A DNA stretch of 46,919 nucleotides, from assembly GCA_017962495.1 (NCBI GenBank), contig JAGCVH010000022.1:1-46919 (forward strand). Reading direction: 5' to 3'. The notes beneath the pieces are model-generated. The model searched no databases, was not told the DNA's origin, and worked only from the letters and a program-made list of their open reading frames with translations. Made by a program: the position numbers and the translations under genes. Numbering within the stretch: the first letter of the stretch is position 1; the number at the start of each line of letters is the position of its first letter. This stretch comes from Bacteroidaceae bacterium (GTDB lineage: Bacteria; Bacteroidota; Bacteroidia; Bacteroidales; Bacteroidaceae). Shown piece by piece: positions 1 through 8,983 of this stretch.

Positions 1-1
1 T

Positions 2-1552
2 GATGAGGACAATATGAAGACGCTGAAAGATGTGGTGGATGGTCAGCGCGAGATTATTGAACGTGTGTATAAGAAACCAGCCAGTGAGGTTCCACAATTG
101 TGGGCCATTTTCACCGAGGTACAACGCTATTACGATGCAGGTTTCACTGTGCCTGATGATGTTACTCTCCTCTTCTGAGACAACAATTGGGGATACATCC
201 GTCGCACAGGACCAGAGAAGGAACAGACACGCAAAGGTGGCATGGGTCTGTACTACCACATTGACATGAACGGAGGTCCATGGAATGACCGATGGATAAA
301 TACTACGACAGCCGCAAAGATTCGAGAACAACTGAATCTGGCATACCAGACGGGCATTGACCGTATCTGGATTATCAATGTAGGCGACCTCAAACCAAAG
401 GAAATGCCTATAGACTTCATTATGCATTACGCCTGGAATCCAGACGATTATCCTGCCGACAAGATAGACCAGTACATGGTGGACTGGGCACGGAGCATCT
501 TTGGTGGCGAATATGCAAGAGAAATTGCTGACATTGTCACGGAGTATTCAAAAATGAATCTGGAGCGAAAGCCCGAAGTACAGCGTGTTGGCATTTATAA
601 TGTTGAGACGGGTGAAGCTCAACGCATGTATGACCGGTGGGACGAACTGGAGAAACGCACACTGTTGCTCAGCAAGAAGATGCCTTACGAAATGCAGGAT
701 GCATTCTATCAACTTGTAGAATACCCCGCTGTGGCAAGTGCCGGCTTAGCCAAAATCTACTTGGCGGCAACCATGGGTGATTCGGTTACTATGCAGACTC
801 TTTTTGAACGCGACAAGCAGATGACCGACAAATATAATAAGATAATTGCTGGAGGCAAGTGGGATGGTATGATGCTCGACAAGCATATTGGTTACCGAAT
901 GTGGTCAATGCCTGATGACAACACACTTCCGATGGTTAGTAAAGTAAAGAATAAAGAGATTGTCGAACCATCGGAAACGGCAATCATGGCACATGACTAT
1001 ACACGTAGAACAGACTCAGGTGACGCACGATGGACTTTTCTCCCGGGTCTTGGACGTGGAAAAGGTAACATGGGTATAGAACCAGTTACGGCAAAGAGTC
1101 GTCCTGATGGTGATGGTGCCACATTAGAATACGATGTCACTTTCTCACAAAGTGGTAAGCAGAAACTTGCACTTGGCATCTTACCGACCAATGATGTCAA
1201 TCCTGCCCGTGGTCTCCGTGTAGGCATTCGTATTGATAATGGGCAGATGCATACCATCGATGCTCGGCAAGGGTATGTAGATACCTTCAACGAATATACA
1301 AAAGAGAATATAGCACGTTCGAAAGTGCTAAAACCACTTCCTCGTCCTGCAAACGATATTTATCTATCGGGATTCCGTCAACCCATGCGTAGCGAAGTAT
1401 TTGACAATCTCCGATGGCTCAGCATTGACATCGATGTCCCTACTGATGGCAAGCATACGATTAAGGTTGTAATGATAGACCCAGAGATTGTTGTCGAGAA
1501 ATTAATAATTAATCCAGACAATGAACATCCATCATACCACGGGAAAGAATAA
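2..1552 (+). pseudogene. GH115 xylan alpha-glucuronidase, 3' part, interrupted by in-frame TGA
   Basis: The reading frame is open from the window edge and encodes a GH115-type protein whose upstream part lies outside the window. Family members remove (methyl)glucuronic acid from xylan side chains. After the segment ending VTLLF there is a TGA at 176-178, and the same frame then resumes with DNNWGYIRR and runs to a TAA at 1550-1552. The downstream part has the GH115 signatures GGPWNDRWINT and RIWIINVGDLKP and a C-terminal beta-sandwich domain (roughly codons 330-515 of the visible frame). Homologues, as I remember them, have Cys in the stop position, so one base change from TGC/TGT would explain it. 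An ATG at 242 could restart translation, but the product would lack much of the catalytic domain. Either a genuine nonsense mutation or a sequencing error; the family assignment is firm. Confidence 0.85.
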
Positions 1553-1557
1553 AATAT

Positions 1558-2145
1558 TTATTTCACAACCTTTTTGCCATCTTTGATGAAGATGCCCTTC
1601 GTTGGTTCTTGCATAAGTTTGGTGCCGTTCAGGGCATATTTCTTTCTGCTCTTTCTGTCGGTTGGAAGTTGGGTAATAGCAGAACCTTCTGCAAGTGATA
1701 GCGTGACGCTGATACGGCCTTGACCAGCTTTCAGGAAAGTCTTTAATTCATCGAGAGACTGATATTCGATGCGTCCTAAACGGGTGTAACTCCAAGAATT
1801 ACTACCATAGAACAGTACAATCTGATTGCCGTTGTAGAGAATAACGTCACCGGCCTCCGTTGTGATTTGTGAATTGCTCGTTGGAAGTGAACGTCCCAAT
1901 GCACCCACTTTCTCAAAGCCTCCGTAATCATCAGCCTCGTAGGTGATGGATGCTTGCTGGAGGGCAGCCACCAGTTCGCGTGTAGCAGTGTTATCAACCA
2001 AGTGTATGGGCATTGTTTTGCCGTTGATTGTGATATTGATATCCATATACGTTGTCAATGATTGCGCATGTGCCTCCTCATAGGAGCAGGGAATGGTAAA
2101 CAGTACGAAGACTGTCAACATTAAGTAGGATGCGATTCTATTCAT
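1558..2145 (-). CDS. secreted cyclophilin-like domain protein with Prevotella-type C-terminal tail
   Basis: A 195-residue protein with an N-terminal signal peptide (cleavage near AHAQ, residue 28). Residues about 33-150 resemble the small cyclophilin-like fold found in Bacteroidota proteins: an INGKTMPIHLVDN opening, a helix of the type TRELVAAL, then YNGNQIVLFYGSNSWSYTRL. The last ~30 residues (KKYALNGTKLMQ ... GIFIKDGKKVVK) look like the tail 'Y-LNG-...-KGIYI-GKKV' common at the C-terminus of exported Prevotella proteins, which is probably a sorting or anchoring signal. Its stop lies 5 bp from the convergent GH115 stop. Upstream is the hydrolase at 2224-3351, 78 bp away across a strong stem-loop, so the two may be co-transcribed. 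The substrate is unknown. Confidence 0.7.
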   Translation of the reverse strand: MNRIASYLMLTVFVLFTIPCSYEEAHAQSLTTYMDINITINGKTMPIHLVDNTATRELVAALQQASITYEADDYGGFEKVGALGRSLPTSNSQITTEAGDVILYNGNQIVLFYGSNSWSYTRLGRIEYQSLDELKTFLKAGQGRISVTLSLAEGSAITQLPTDRKSRKKYALNGTKLMQEPTKGIFIKDGKKVVK

Positions 2146-2160
2146 TATTAAACTATCAGT

Positions 2161-2198
2161 AGAGCCTGCTCACGCTCGGAAAAACATGAACAGGCTCT
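2161..2198. other. strong intercistronic stem-loop
   Basis: Bases 2161-2174 pair with 2185-2198 over 14 positions (two G-T wobbles in one orientation), with a 10-nt loop that contains five A on the + strand. It lies between the stop of the alpha/beta hydrolase and the start of the cyclophilin-like gene, both on the minus strand. No T-run follows on the minus strand, so it is a poor intrinsic terminator. It could act as an mRNA stability or processing hairpin between two cistrons. Confidence 0.6.
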
Positions 2199-2223
2199 GT
2201 TCTTCTCTCACTTAATCGTAGCC

Positions 2224-3351
2224 TTAAAGATTCTTGTTGAAGAAGTCTGCCAACTTATCCCAAGGAATCAGGTTCTTTGGAGCGCCCTTACCTTCCGCTT
2301 CTTCATAGCCACCATCGTAGAGGTCGCAATGCGAGGCATCTGGAATGATGAGCAATTCTTTGTTCTCCGGATTAGGATTGGGCTTCACAACCGTATTGTA
2401 CCCCTCTGCTTTCCCATCCACCATATAGTGATAGGCAGCCTCGCCGAAATAGCGCGAATGCGCATAAGCGCCGTGCATGATGAGGACTGCAGAGCGAATC
2501 TCGTTGATGTAATAGAGGAAACGCGTGTTGGCGTATGCTTGTGTGCCGATGGTGCGCCAACCGTCGTTCGAATTACCACTGCGAACGTGATAGCCGCGTG
2601 TCGTTTTGTAATAATCATGGTAGTCCTTCACGAACTGTGGTGCTTGGTCAGGAACAGGATCGATGACACCGCCAGCCATCGCTGTTGGGTCAGAGAGTCG
2701 CTGTTGGGAGAGCGCCTCACGAGCAGTGTGACGAGCCTCTTCGTTGTCGAAAGCATCATTGTAGTTATTACCACTCACACGACTCATATCATACATTGTT
2801 GAGGCAACAGTAGCCTTGATGCGAGTGTCGCAAGCGGCAGTATTCAGGGCAATACCTCCCCAACCGCAGATTCCGATAATACCAATCTTCTCTGCATCTA
2901 CATTCTCCTGCTTTGACAAGAAATCAACGGCAGCCATAAAGTCTTCTGTATTGATGTCAGGCGATGCCGTGCGACGTGGTTCACCGCTACTCTCACCTGT
3001 ATATGATGGGTCAAAGGCCAGCGTAACAAATCCTCGTTCTGCCATCCTCATGGCATAAAGCCCACTGCTTTGTTCTTTTGTTGCTCCAAACGGTCCACTC
3101 ACGGCTATAGCAGCAATTTTACCCCTTGCCTCCTTCGGCGTATAAAGGTCTGCCGCTAATGTAAATCCATACTGCGTCGGGAACGTCACCTTCTTGTGAT
3201 TCACCTTCTCACTCAATGGGAACACCTTGTCCCACTCTTGCGTCAATTCAAGCTTTTTCATTTCGTTATCTCCTTTTTCGTTTGTTGTTTTTTGTGTGCA
3301 AGCCGTAAGCATTCCAAGCACGAGCATTGCCGATAAAAAAACTTTCTTCAT
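2224..3351 (-). CDS. lipoprotein alpha/beta hydrolase (YcjY/dienelactone-hydrolase-like)
   Basis: A 375-residue protein starting MKKVFLSAML with a lipobox ending at Cys18 (MLTAC), so a likely membrane-anchored lipoprotein. The alpha/beta-hydrolase fold begins near residue 55. The nucleophile elbow reads GIICGW-like, with the line IGIIGICGWGG at about 156-166 placing Cys162 where most esterases have Ser; dienelactone hydrolases also use Cys. A C-terminal DASHCDLYDG segment supplies the likely catalytic His. Homologues are usually annotated as alpha/beta hydrolase or YcjY-type. The physiological substrate cannot be read from sequence. The gene is divergent from the GH29 gene and has its own -7 box at 3435-3442. 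Confidence 0.8.
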   Translation of the reverse strand: MKKVFLSAMLVLGMLTACTQKTTNEKGDNEMKKLELTQEWDKVFPLSEKVNHKKVTFPTQYGFTLAADLYTPKEARGKIAAIAVSGPFGATKEQSSGLYAMRMAERGFVTLAFDPSYTGESSGEPRRTASPDINTEDFMAAVDFLSKQENVDAEKIGIIGICGWGGIALNTAACDTRIKATVASTMYDMSRVSGNNYNDAFDNEEARHTAREALSQQRLSDPTAMAGGVIDPVPDQAPQFVKDYHDYYKTTRGYHVRSGNSNDGWRTIGTQAYANTRFLYYINEIRSAVLIMHGAYAHSRYFGEAAYHYMVDGKAEGYNTVVKPNPNPENKELLIIPDASHCDLYDGGYEEAEGKGAPKNLIPWDKLADFFNKNL

Positions 3352-3434
3352 CCCTTTTATAGCTTTTTAATTGTTTATCATCTGGTCACAAGCATAATCT
3401 TTTGCTTTATTTCCCATATATGTTCATTCTTTGG

Positions 3435-3442
3435 CAAAATTA
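3435..3442 (-). promoter_or_regulatory. -7 box for the 2224-3351 hydrolase
   Basis: On the minus strand the sequence reads TAATTTTG, matching the Bacteroidota -7 consensus TAnnTTTG, about 84 nt before the start codon. The -33 region is not clear. It shares the 216-bp divergent region with the GH29 promoter. Confidence 0.5.
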
Positions 3443-3513
3443 CAAAAATATCTCAAGATACGAGTCGTTTTCAGGTATTAATTAAAGCAAACTTATTGAA
3501 TAAACGCTAACTT

Positions 3514-3546
3514 TTAGAAATATGTATAGTAAAAATTGTATCTTTG
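3514..3546 (+). promoter_or_regulatory. promoter of GH29-GH43 operon
   Basis: TATCTTTG at 3539-3546 is a perfect TAnnTTTG -7 box, with a weak TTAG about 21 nt upstream. The expected transcription start near 3552 leaves a leader of only ~15 nt before the ATG at 3568. This rules out the in-frame TTG at 3544, which lies inside the box. Confidence 0.7.
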
Positions 3547-3567
3547 CAAGGAACTAATATCGTAAAC

Positions 3568-5550
3568 ATGAAAGTCTATCATTTACTGACAGTCGTCGTC
3601 CTGACGATAACGATAGGTCACACAAAAGCGCAAGACTCTATCGACATTTGGAATCTACCGCCTCTCAGCATAGAGCAAGGTCGTTATACAACGGACTGGA
3701 ACAACTTGAGCAGACAATATAACACTCCTGCATGGTGGCGTGAGGCTAAGCTGGGTGCTTGGTCGCATTGGGACCCTCAATCGATGCCAGAGGATGGCGA
3801 CTGGTATTCGCGTGGTATGTATATGGAGAACCATCCTCAAGGAAGATACCATCGAGAGCATTTCGGTCATCCTTCGGAGTATGGCTATAAAGAAGTATGC
3901 CGCGATTGGAAGACAGACCTCTGGGACCCTGAAGACCTGATGACGCTCTACGAAAAGATGGGAGCGCGATACTTCTTGGCCTTAGGCAATCATCACGACA
4001 ACTTCGACTGCTGGGATAGTAAATATCAGCCTTGGAATTCCGTAAATATTGGGCCACATCTGGATATAGTTGGCATTTGGAAAGAAGTAGCCAGGAAGCA
4101 CGGAATGCCCTTCGGAATTGGATTCCATAACACTCCAGCTCGCACATGGGGACAATTTATGCCCGTCCGCTTCACAAGCGACAAAAGAGGCGAGAAAGCA
4201 GGTGTACCCTATGATGCCATGCTGACAAAAGAAGATGGTTACAAGCCCAATGCCGATGGTATGGATAAGTGGTGGAAAGGTATGAACCCGCAAGACCTTT
4301 ATGGTTTGATTCACCATGACGGACGCAATTCGCTGGAGAGTCCTTTCGCCAACCAATTTATGTGGCGCGTAGATGATGCCATTCGCAAATACCAACCCGA
4401 CATGATTTACTTTGACGATCATGCTGGTGACTCACAAGTGGACTTGGGCATAAACATGGGACTTGGAAAACTGACGCCTCAAATCATTGCCAACTTCTAC
4501 AACATTGCCGACAAACGGACAAAAGGAAACAGAGAGGTTGTAGCAACACTCAAAGGCGTAGGTGGCCGTTACAATAGTTTTCAGCACAACCCCGAAATGA
4601 TAGGCATCGTTGACCGATCATTAGTGAAAAGTACCGAACTCTACACCGAAGACGACATAATGGCTTTTCCTTTCCAAACGGAGGTGAGTCTTCAGGAATG
4701 GCATTACAAACAAGGAGGAAGGTATCGCAGTTCTGAAGAGATTATCACTCGTCTGATGCAGAATGTCTCACGCAATGGTTGTCTGCTCTTGAATATCACA
4801 CAACGCGGAAGAGGCAATATCGACGATGAGGCACGGCAGATATGTCTGGACATAGGTCGATGGATTGACATCAACAAGGAGGCCATCTATAGTGCGCGTC
4901 CCTTCACGCAATGGGGAGATGATCAAGTAATCTACACTCGTCAGGGTGGATACATCTATGCAACCATCTTGCACCCTTCCTCCGAAGACCTCGTTCTGCC
5001 TGCACTATCCAACCAGTCTGCTTCAGTAGGAAAAATCAAGAAGGTGGAATTGGTGGAGAATGGTCAAGCAATTCCTTTCTCGCAAACTGACAAAGGTCTC
5101 ACCCTCCAAATGGGCACTCCCATAGTTACACAAGGTATTAAAGACAAGAATCTGACAACGGGTTACAAAGTGGTAAGAATCTGGCACGATAAAGCCTGGT
5201 TTAACGATGACGACCCGGGTGTGCGCACTTATGGATGGGACAGGAGTTGTAACACGAATGAAGGCGACTTCAACAACGACCTTTCGTTCAGCAATCAAGT
5301 GGGCGATACCTGGACGACAACCCTCGAAGCAAAGAAGGTTAGCATCGTTGCTCCACAAGGCAAGTACCAAGGTGTGATGGAAATCCTTATCGACGGCAAG
5401 CACGCAGGCGAGGTTTCGTTTGCCGAAAGCCAGAACGTGAAGCATCAGGCAGTGGTCTTTACATCCAAGAAACTAAAAAAGGGAAAGCACGAAATACAAT
5501 TGATTAATAAAAGCGGAACGATTGCCCTCGATGCAATCATCATTCAATAA
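3568..5550 (+). CDS. GH29 alpha-L-fucosidase family protein
   Basis: A 660-residue secreted protein (signal peptide ending near HTKAQ, residue 22). The GH29 barrel is recognisable from WWREAKLGAWSHWDP, the GNHHDNFDCWDS segment (His142-His143-Asp144), and IYFDDHAGD. Asp283 in the last motif sits where the family's catalytic nucleophile is found (usually WFDG). The Trp-to-Tyr and Gly-to-Asp changes around it suggest a divergent subfamily, so substrate could be a fucoside or a related 6-deoxy or galacto-sugar. The C-terminal ~90 residues form a beta-rich domain (NNDLSFSNQVGDTW ...) resembling an accessory carbohydrate-binding module. The GH43 gene follows after 12 bp, which implies one transcript. 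The ATG at 3568 is chosen because the promoter overlaps the upstream alternative. Confidence 0.88.
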   Translation: MKVYHLLTVVVLTITIGHTKAQDSIDIWNLPPLSIEQGRYTTDWNNLSRQYNTPAWWREAKLGAWSHWDPQSMPEDGDWYSRGMYMENHPQGRYHREHFGHPSEYGYKEVCRDWKTDLWDPEDLMTLYEKMGARYFLALGNHHDNFDCWDSKYQPWNSVNIGPHLDIVGIWKEVARKHGMPFGIGFHNTPARTWGQFMPVRFTSDKRGEKAGVPYDAMLTKEDGYKPNADGMDKWWKGMNPQDLYGLIHHDGRNSLESPFANQFMWRVDDAIRKYQPDMIYFDDHAGDSQVDLGINMGLGKLTPQIIANFYNIADKRTKGNREVVATLKGVGGRYNSFQHNPEMIGIVDRSLVKSTELYTEDDIMAFPFQTEVSLQEWHYKQGGRYRSSEEIITRLMQNVSRNGCLLLNITQRGRGNIDDEARQICLDIGRWIDINKEAIYSARPFTQWGDDQVIYTRQGGYIYATILHPSSEDLVLPALSNQSASVGKIKKVELVENGQAIPFSQTDKGLTLQMGTPIVTQGIKDKNLTTGYKVVRIWHDKAWFNDDDPGVRTYGWDRSCNTNEGDFNNDLSFSNQVGDTWTTTLEAKKVSIVAPQGKYQGVMEILIDGKHAGEVSFAESQNVKHQAVVFTSKKLKKGKHEIQLINKSGTIALDAIIIQ

Positions 5551-5562
5551 ACAACCTATCTT

Positions 5563-7113
5563 ATGAAACAAACGATTTTTGCGCTTTGCAGTATGCTGTT
5601 TGCCATATCGGCTTCAGCACAATATTCTCTGAAAGACTGGAATATTGAGGGAGTGGACGAGAACTCGACGCTGGAACTAAACGTCAGAGAGTACAAACTC
5701 AACTTCAACCACCCGTTGCCGTATGCCGATTGGCAGAAGTGCTGGACGGTGAAAGCCGACTTACGTTGTGGCACACTCGGAACGGAGCAGGTGTTTATCT
5801 GCAAGGAAGGAAAAGCGAGTCATCTCATTGGCCGTAATTCGCTCAATGGCGATATCTCCATCGGATTCGACAACATGCACGGACAATTCTTCGTTGAGGT
5901 CATCGACAAGAACGAACAGCCTCATCGCCTCTGTGCTGGTCCGAAAGTGGAGAAGGGACGATGGTACAAGGTGGAGGCTCATGCGGAATACGACGCCCGC
6001 AAGGATGTTTCTACAGTAAGGTTGTTGGTCGATGGAGAGTCCGGGCAACTCACTTATCCGGGCAAAGCTTTGCGTCATAATTGTTCGCAATGGGTTATTG
6101 GTCGAGGCTTCCCAGGTGGTTTCTCCAATGCCTTGCAAGTTCGCAAAGGTGCCTTGCGCAATTTGTCTCTTAGTGGAGAAGCTCTGCCAAGGGTGGAAGG
6201 ACAAAATCCCTTGTTCCCGGGCGTCTTCACTGCCGACCCAGCGTTTACCATTGAAGGCAACACGGTATATGCCTATGTGGGCGAGGACAAAGCAGGTGTG
6301 GGAGGATGGTTCAACATGCCTCATTGGCTATGCTATTCGTCCACCGATATGATACACTGGACTTCGCACGGACCGGTCCTCTCTGCAGGAGACTTCCCCT
6401 ATGCTCAGCCTCATGGTTCATGGGCAGGTCAGGTGGTAAAGGGTGCCGACGGCAAGTTCTACTACTACGTGACACTCGACCGAAAGGATAATCGTCAGCA
6501 CACCATTGATGTGGCGGTGAGCGACTCCCCTACCGGTCCTTTCCGTCCTGCTCGCAAGGATGGTACGCCACTTATCACCGACGATATGACTCCCGACTCT
6601 CATCGTGCAAATGCCGACATAGACCCCACCGTACTCATCGATGACGACGGAACACCTTGGATGGCTTGGGGCAATGGCGATTGCTATATGGTGCGGCTGA
6701 AGAAGAACATGATTGAGTTGGATGGTGAAGTCAGGAAAGTGCCTATGCGCAACTATTCCGAAGGTCCTTGGCTCTTCAAGCGTGGAAAACTATACTATAA
6801 TGTCTATGCCTCCGATGCCCCTGGTGTGCAGCCTGAGCAGATGGCTTATTCGTATGCGGAGAACATAGAAGGACCTTGGACTTACGGCGGATTTATCAGC
6901 ACATCAGCCAATCGCGGCTTCACGATTCACCCCTCCGTCATCGAGTTCAAGGGTAAGTGGTATTATATCTACCACGATGGTTCCTATAGTCAGAACGGAG
7001 AGCCCGGTGGCGATTGCCGTCGAAGCGTTTGTGCCGAGTACTTGCATTTCGACAAGTCTGGCAAGATTAAATTCATTCCTCTCACACAAGAGGGAATTAG
7101 TCGGAAAAAGTAA
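5563..7113 (+). CDS. GH43-family glycosidase with N-terminal LamG-like domain
   Basis: A 516-residue secreted protein (signal peptide to about SASAQ, residue 20). Residues ~35-205 form a concanavalin/laminin-G-like beta-sandwich of the kind that often precedes catalytic modules. Residues ~215-505 form a five-bladed GH43 propeller. The expected acidic triad is visible: Asp225 in FTADPAF (base), Asp354 in ADIDPTVLIDDDG (pKa modulator) and Glu400 in YSEGPWLFKRG (acid). Family activities are alpha-L-arabinofuranosidase, beta-xylosidase or galactan-active exo-enzymes, and the specific one cannot be assigned here. Coupled to the upstream GH29 gene by a 12-bp gap. Confidence 0.88.
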   Translation: MKQTIFALCSMLFAISASAQYSLKDWNIEGVDENSTLELNVREYKLNFNHPLPYADWQKCWTVKADLRCGTLGTEQVFICKEGKASHLIGRNSLNGDISIGFDNMHGQFFVEVIDKNEQPHRLCAGPKVEKGRWYKVEAHAEYDARKDVSTVRLLVDGESGQLTYPGKALRHNCSQWVIGRGFPGGFSNALQVRKGALRNLSLSGEALPRVEGQNPLFPGVFTADPAFTIEGNTVYAYVGEDKAGVGGWFNMPHWLCYSSTDMIHWTSHGPVLSAGDFPYAQPHGSWAGQVVKGADGKFYYYVTLDRKDNRQHTIDVAVSDSPTGPFRPARKDGTPLITDDMTPDSHRANADIDPTVLIDDDGTPWMAWGNGDCYMVRLKKNMIELDGEVRKVPMRNYSEGPWLFKRGKLYYNVYASDAPGVQPEQMAYSYAENIEGPWTYGGFISTSANRGFTIHPSVIEFKGKWYYIYHDGSYSQNGEPGGDCRRSVCAEYLHFDKSGKIKFIPLTQEGISRKK

Positions 7114-7117
7114 AAGG

Positions 7118-7162
7118 TTCTTGCTCCGCTTTGCTACGCAAGTGTCCCTGCGGGCCGAGCGA
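7118..7162 (+). repeat. dispersed hairpin-rich repeat, single copy
   Basis: The stretch beginning TTCTTGCTCCGCTTTGCTAC matches, with a few changes, the start of the 47-bp unit repeated at 12762-12949 and the degenerate copy at 13051-13095. It carries the dyad CCC-TGC-GGG where the other copies have different self-complementary bases. It lies directly after the GH43 stop codon. Confidence 0.6.
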
Positions 7163-7165
7163 AAA

Positions 7166-7189
7166 GGTTAAAAGGTTAATGGGTTAATT
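7166..7189 (+). repeat. octamer tandem repeat GGTTAANN, 3 units
   Basis: Three contiguous 8-bp units (GGTTAAAA, GGTTAATG, GGTTAATT) lie just before the acyltransferase gene. The same octamer family recurs at 25727-25758. Confidence 0.7.
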
Positions 7190-7211
7190 GAGAGAAACAA
7201 TTGTTATAGGA

Positions 7212-8366
7212 ATGAAAACAAGAACAAATACTTATCTGGAATCCAAACCCCGTTTCGAGATACTTGACGGTCTCAGAGGCGTAGCGGCTTTGGGCGTGGT
7301 GATGTTTCACATCATGGAGTGCTATCCCTACGCCGTTACTCGATGGGTAATGCCTCACGGCTTCATGTCCGTCGATTTCTTCTTCGCACTCAGTGGTCTC
7401 GTGATTGGTTATGCTTATGACGATCGTTGGAATAGGATGAGCACATGGGCGTTCTTCAAGCGTCGTATCACACGACTCCAGCCTATGGCAGTAATGGGTG
7501 TTCTGATAGGAATCTGTTTCTTCTACTATTCGGGTGGTCCCACCTTCGACCTGATCGACTCCGCCCCTTGGTATATGATGTTGCTCGAGGCGTTGCTGCT
7601 GATATTCATGATACCTTTGCCTAAGTCGTTGGACATACGCGGATGGGGCGAACTCACAAGCATCAATGGTCCCATTTGGACACTCATGTATGAGTATGTT
7701 GCCAACATCCTCTATGCGCTCTTCCTGCGTCGAACGGGTAAGATTCTATTGGGGATTATCGTTGCCTTTTGTGCCTTGCTCACTGCCGATCTCTGCCTGC
7801 AACTCAATCTTTGGGGCAACCTCCTTGATGATAACTTCCAGTACACGGTCAATGGTGGATTTATCTGCAATCCCGAACATGTCTATCGTGCTATGGTGCG
7901 CCTGATGTTCCCGTTCACGATGGGACTTCTGCTTTCGCGCCTCGGACGATTCATCTCCATCAAGGGAGGCTTTGCAGTGGCTTCGTTGCTGATTGTCGCT
8001 ATGGTTTCCACCCCGATGCTGACCGACTTGAGTCCACTTCACGAAGGCGTCTTCGAACTCCTTTGCATCTTACTCCTTTTCCCGCTCATCCTCTCGATAG
8101 GAACCGGAAGTCGACTGCAGGGCAAACGGGCAACGCAGATATGCACTTTCGTGGGTCAACTTTCCTTCCCGCTCTACATCACGCATTATCCCGTTATGTA
8201 CATGCACTTTAGTTGGGCGGAAACGCACATGGATTCGCCTCTGGGAACGCACATCCTCGTGGGCGTTGTCACCATATTGATGTGCATCGCGATAGCATGG
8301 GCTTGCCTGAAACTCTACGACGAACCCGTTCGCAACTGGCTGAAAGAGAATTGGTTGAAACGATAG
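7212..8366 (+). CDS. acyltransferase-3 family integral membrane protein
   Basis: A 384-residue polytopic membrane protein with about ten hydrophobic helices. The family signature is present: FEILDGLRGVAALGVVMFHI with the His of helix 1, then SVDFFFALSGLVIGYAYDDRW and FFKRRITRLQP. Members move acyl groups (often O-acetyl) onto extracytoplasmic sugars, lipids or surface glycans. The ATG at 7212 is preferred over an upstream TTG at 7188 because that TTG overlaps the octamer repeat. The stop at 8366 directly abuts the stop of the convergent HD gene, with no spacer. The acceptor substrate is unknown. Confidence 0.88.
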   Translation: MKTRTNTYLESKPRFEILDGLRGVAALGVVMFHIMECYPYAVTRWVMPHGFMSVDFFFALSGLVIGYAYDDRWNRMSTWAFFKRRITRLQPMAVMGVLIGICFFYYSGGPTFDLIDSAPWYMMLLEALLLIFMIPLPKSLDIRGWGELTSINGPIWTLMYEYVANILYALFLRRTGKILLGIIVAFCALLTADLCLQLNLWGNLLDDNFQYTVNGGFICNPEHVYRAMVRLMFPFTMGLLLSRLGRFISIKGGFAVASLLIVAMVSTPMLTDLSPLHEGVFELLCILLLFPLILSIGTGSRLQGKRATQICTFVGQLSFPLYITHYPVMYMHFSWAETHMDSPLGTHILVGVVTILMCIAIAWACLKLYDEPVRNWLKENWLKR

Positions 8367-8960
8367 TTACCGGTTTTCTATCGTCTCCATCTCCTTTGTT
8401 ACCTGCTCTTCGCAGTCCCTCATGGCTTCAATGGTCCTTTGAAGCACTTCGTCAAGGGGCCATCCCAGCATTTCTGCGCCCTTTTCAATCACTTCGCGAG
8501 AGCAACCGGCAGCAAAGCCTTTCGACTTGTACTTCTTCTTGAGCGACTTCAGTTCCATGTCCTGCACGCTCTTCGACGGACGCATCAGAGCCGTTGCCCA
8601 TATCAGTCCAGTCAGTTCATCGGTAGCATAGAGCACTTTCTCCATCAGGTGTTCAGGCTTAACATCCACATTGATGCCATAACCGTGACTGCAGATAGCA
8701 TGTATCATGTCATCGCCCACGCCTCCTTCGCGCAGCAGTTCGGGTGCCTTGATGCAATGCTCATGAGGATATAGTTCAAAGTCGATGTCGTGAAGCAGTC
8801 CCACCAATCCCCAGAAATCCACTTCATCGGCAAAACCCAGTTGCTCGGCATACCAGCGCATAACACCTTCCACCGTGAGTGCATGCTGCAGGTGAAACAA
8901 GTCTTTGTTATACTTTCTCAGCAGTTCCCACGCTGCCTCTCGTGTAATGCGACTTTCCAT
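8367..8960 (-). CDS. HD-domain phosphohydrolase-like protein
   Basis: A 197-residue cytoplasmic protein. HD-domain residues are visible: His26 in LFHLQHALTVE, His57-Asp58 in LVGLLHDIDFE, and a further His-rich stretch (PHEHCIKAPELL) followed by ICSHGYG, which matches the small 'HD family hydrolase' proteins with metal-binding His/Asp. Members hydrolyse phosphate esters of nucleotides or related metabolites, and the substrate here is unknown. It is the last gene of a six-gene minus-strand operon whose internal gaps are 2-23 nt. Confidence 0.8.
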   Translation of the reverse strand: MESRITREAAWELLRKYNKDLFHLQHALTVEGVMRWYAEQLGFADEVDFWGLVGLLHDIDFELYPHEHCIKAPELLREGGVGDDMIHAICSHGYGINVDVKPEHLMEKVLYATDELTGLIWATALMRPSKSVQDMELKSLKKKYKSKGFAAGCSREVIEKGAEMLGWPLDEVLQRTIEAMRDCEEQVTKEMETIENR

Positions 8961-8983
8961 TTCTCTTCGTCTTTTGTTATTAC

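Noticed and set aside
176-178. Selenocysteine or stop-codon reassignment at the GH115 TGA
   Set aside because: No SECIS-like hairpin follows closely, the position has no known redox role, and another gene here is broken by TAG; normal TGA and TAG stops end other genes in the window.
30-269. 79-codon frame at the left end
   Set aside because: It overlaps the GH115 frame out of register and resembles no known protein.
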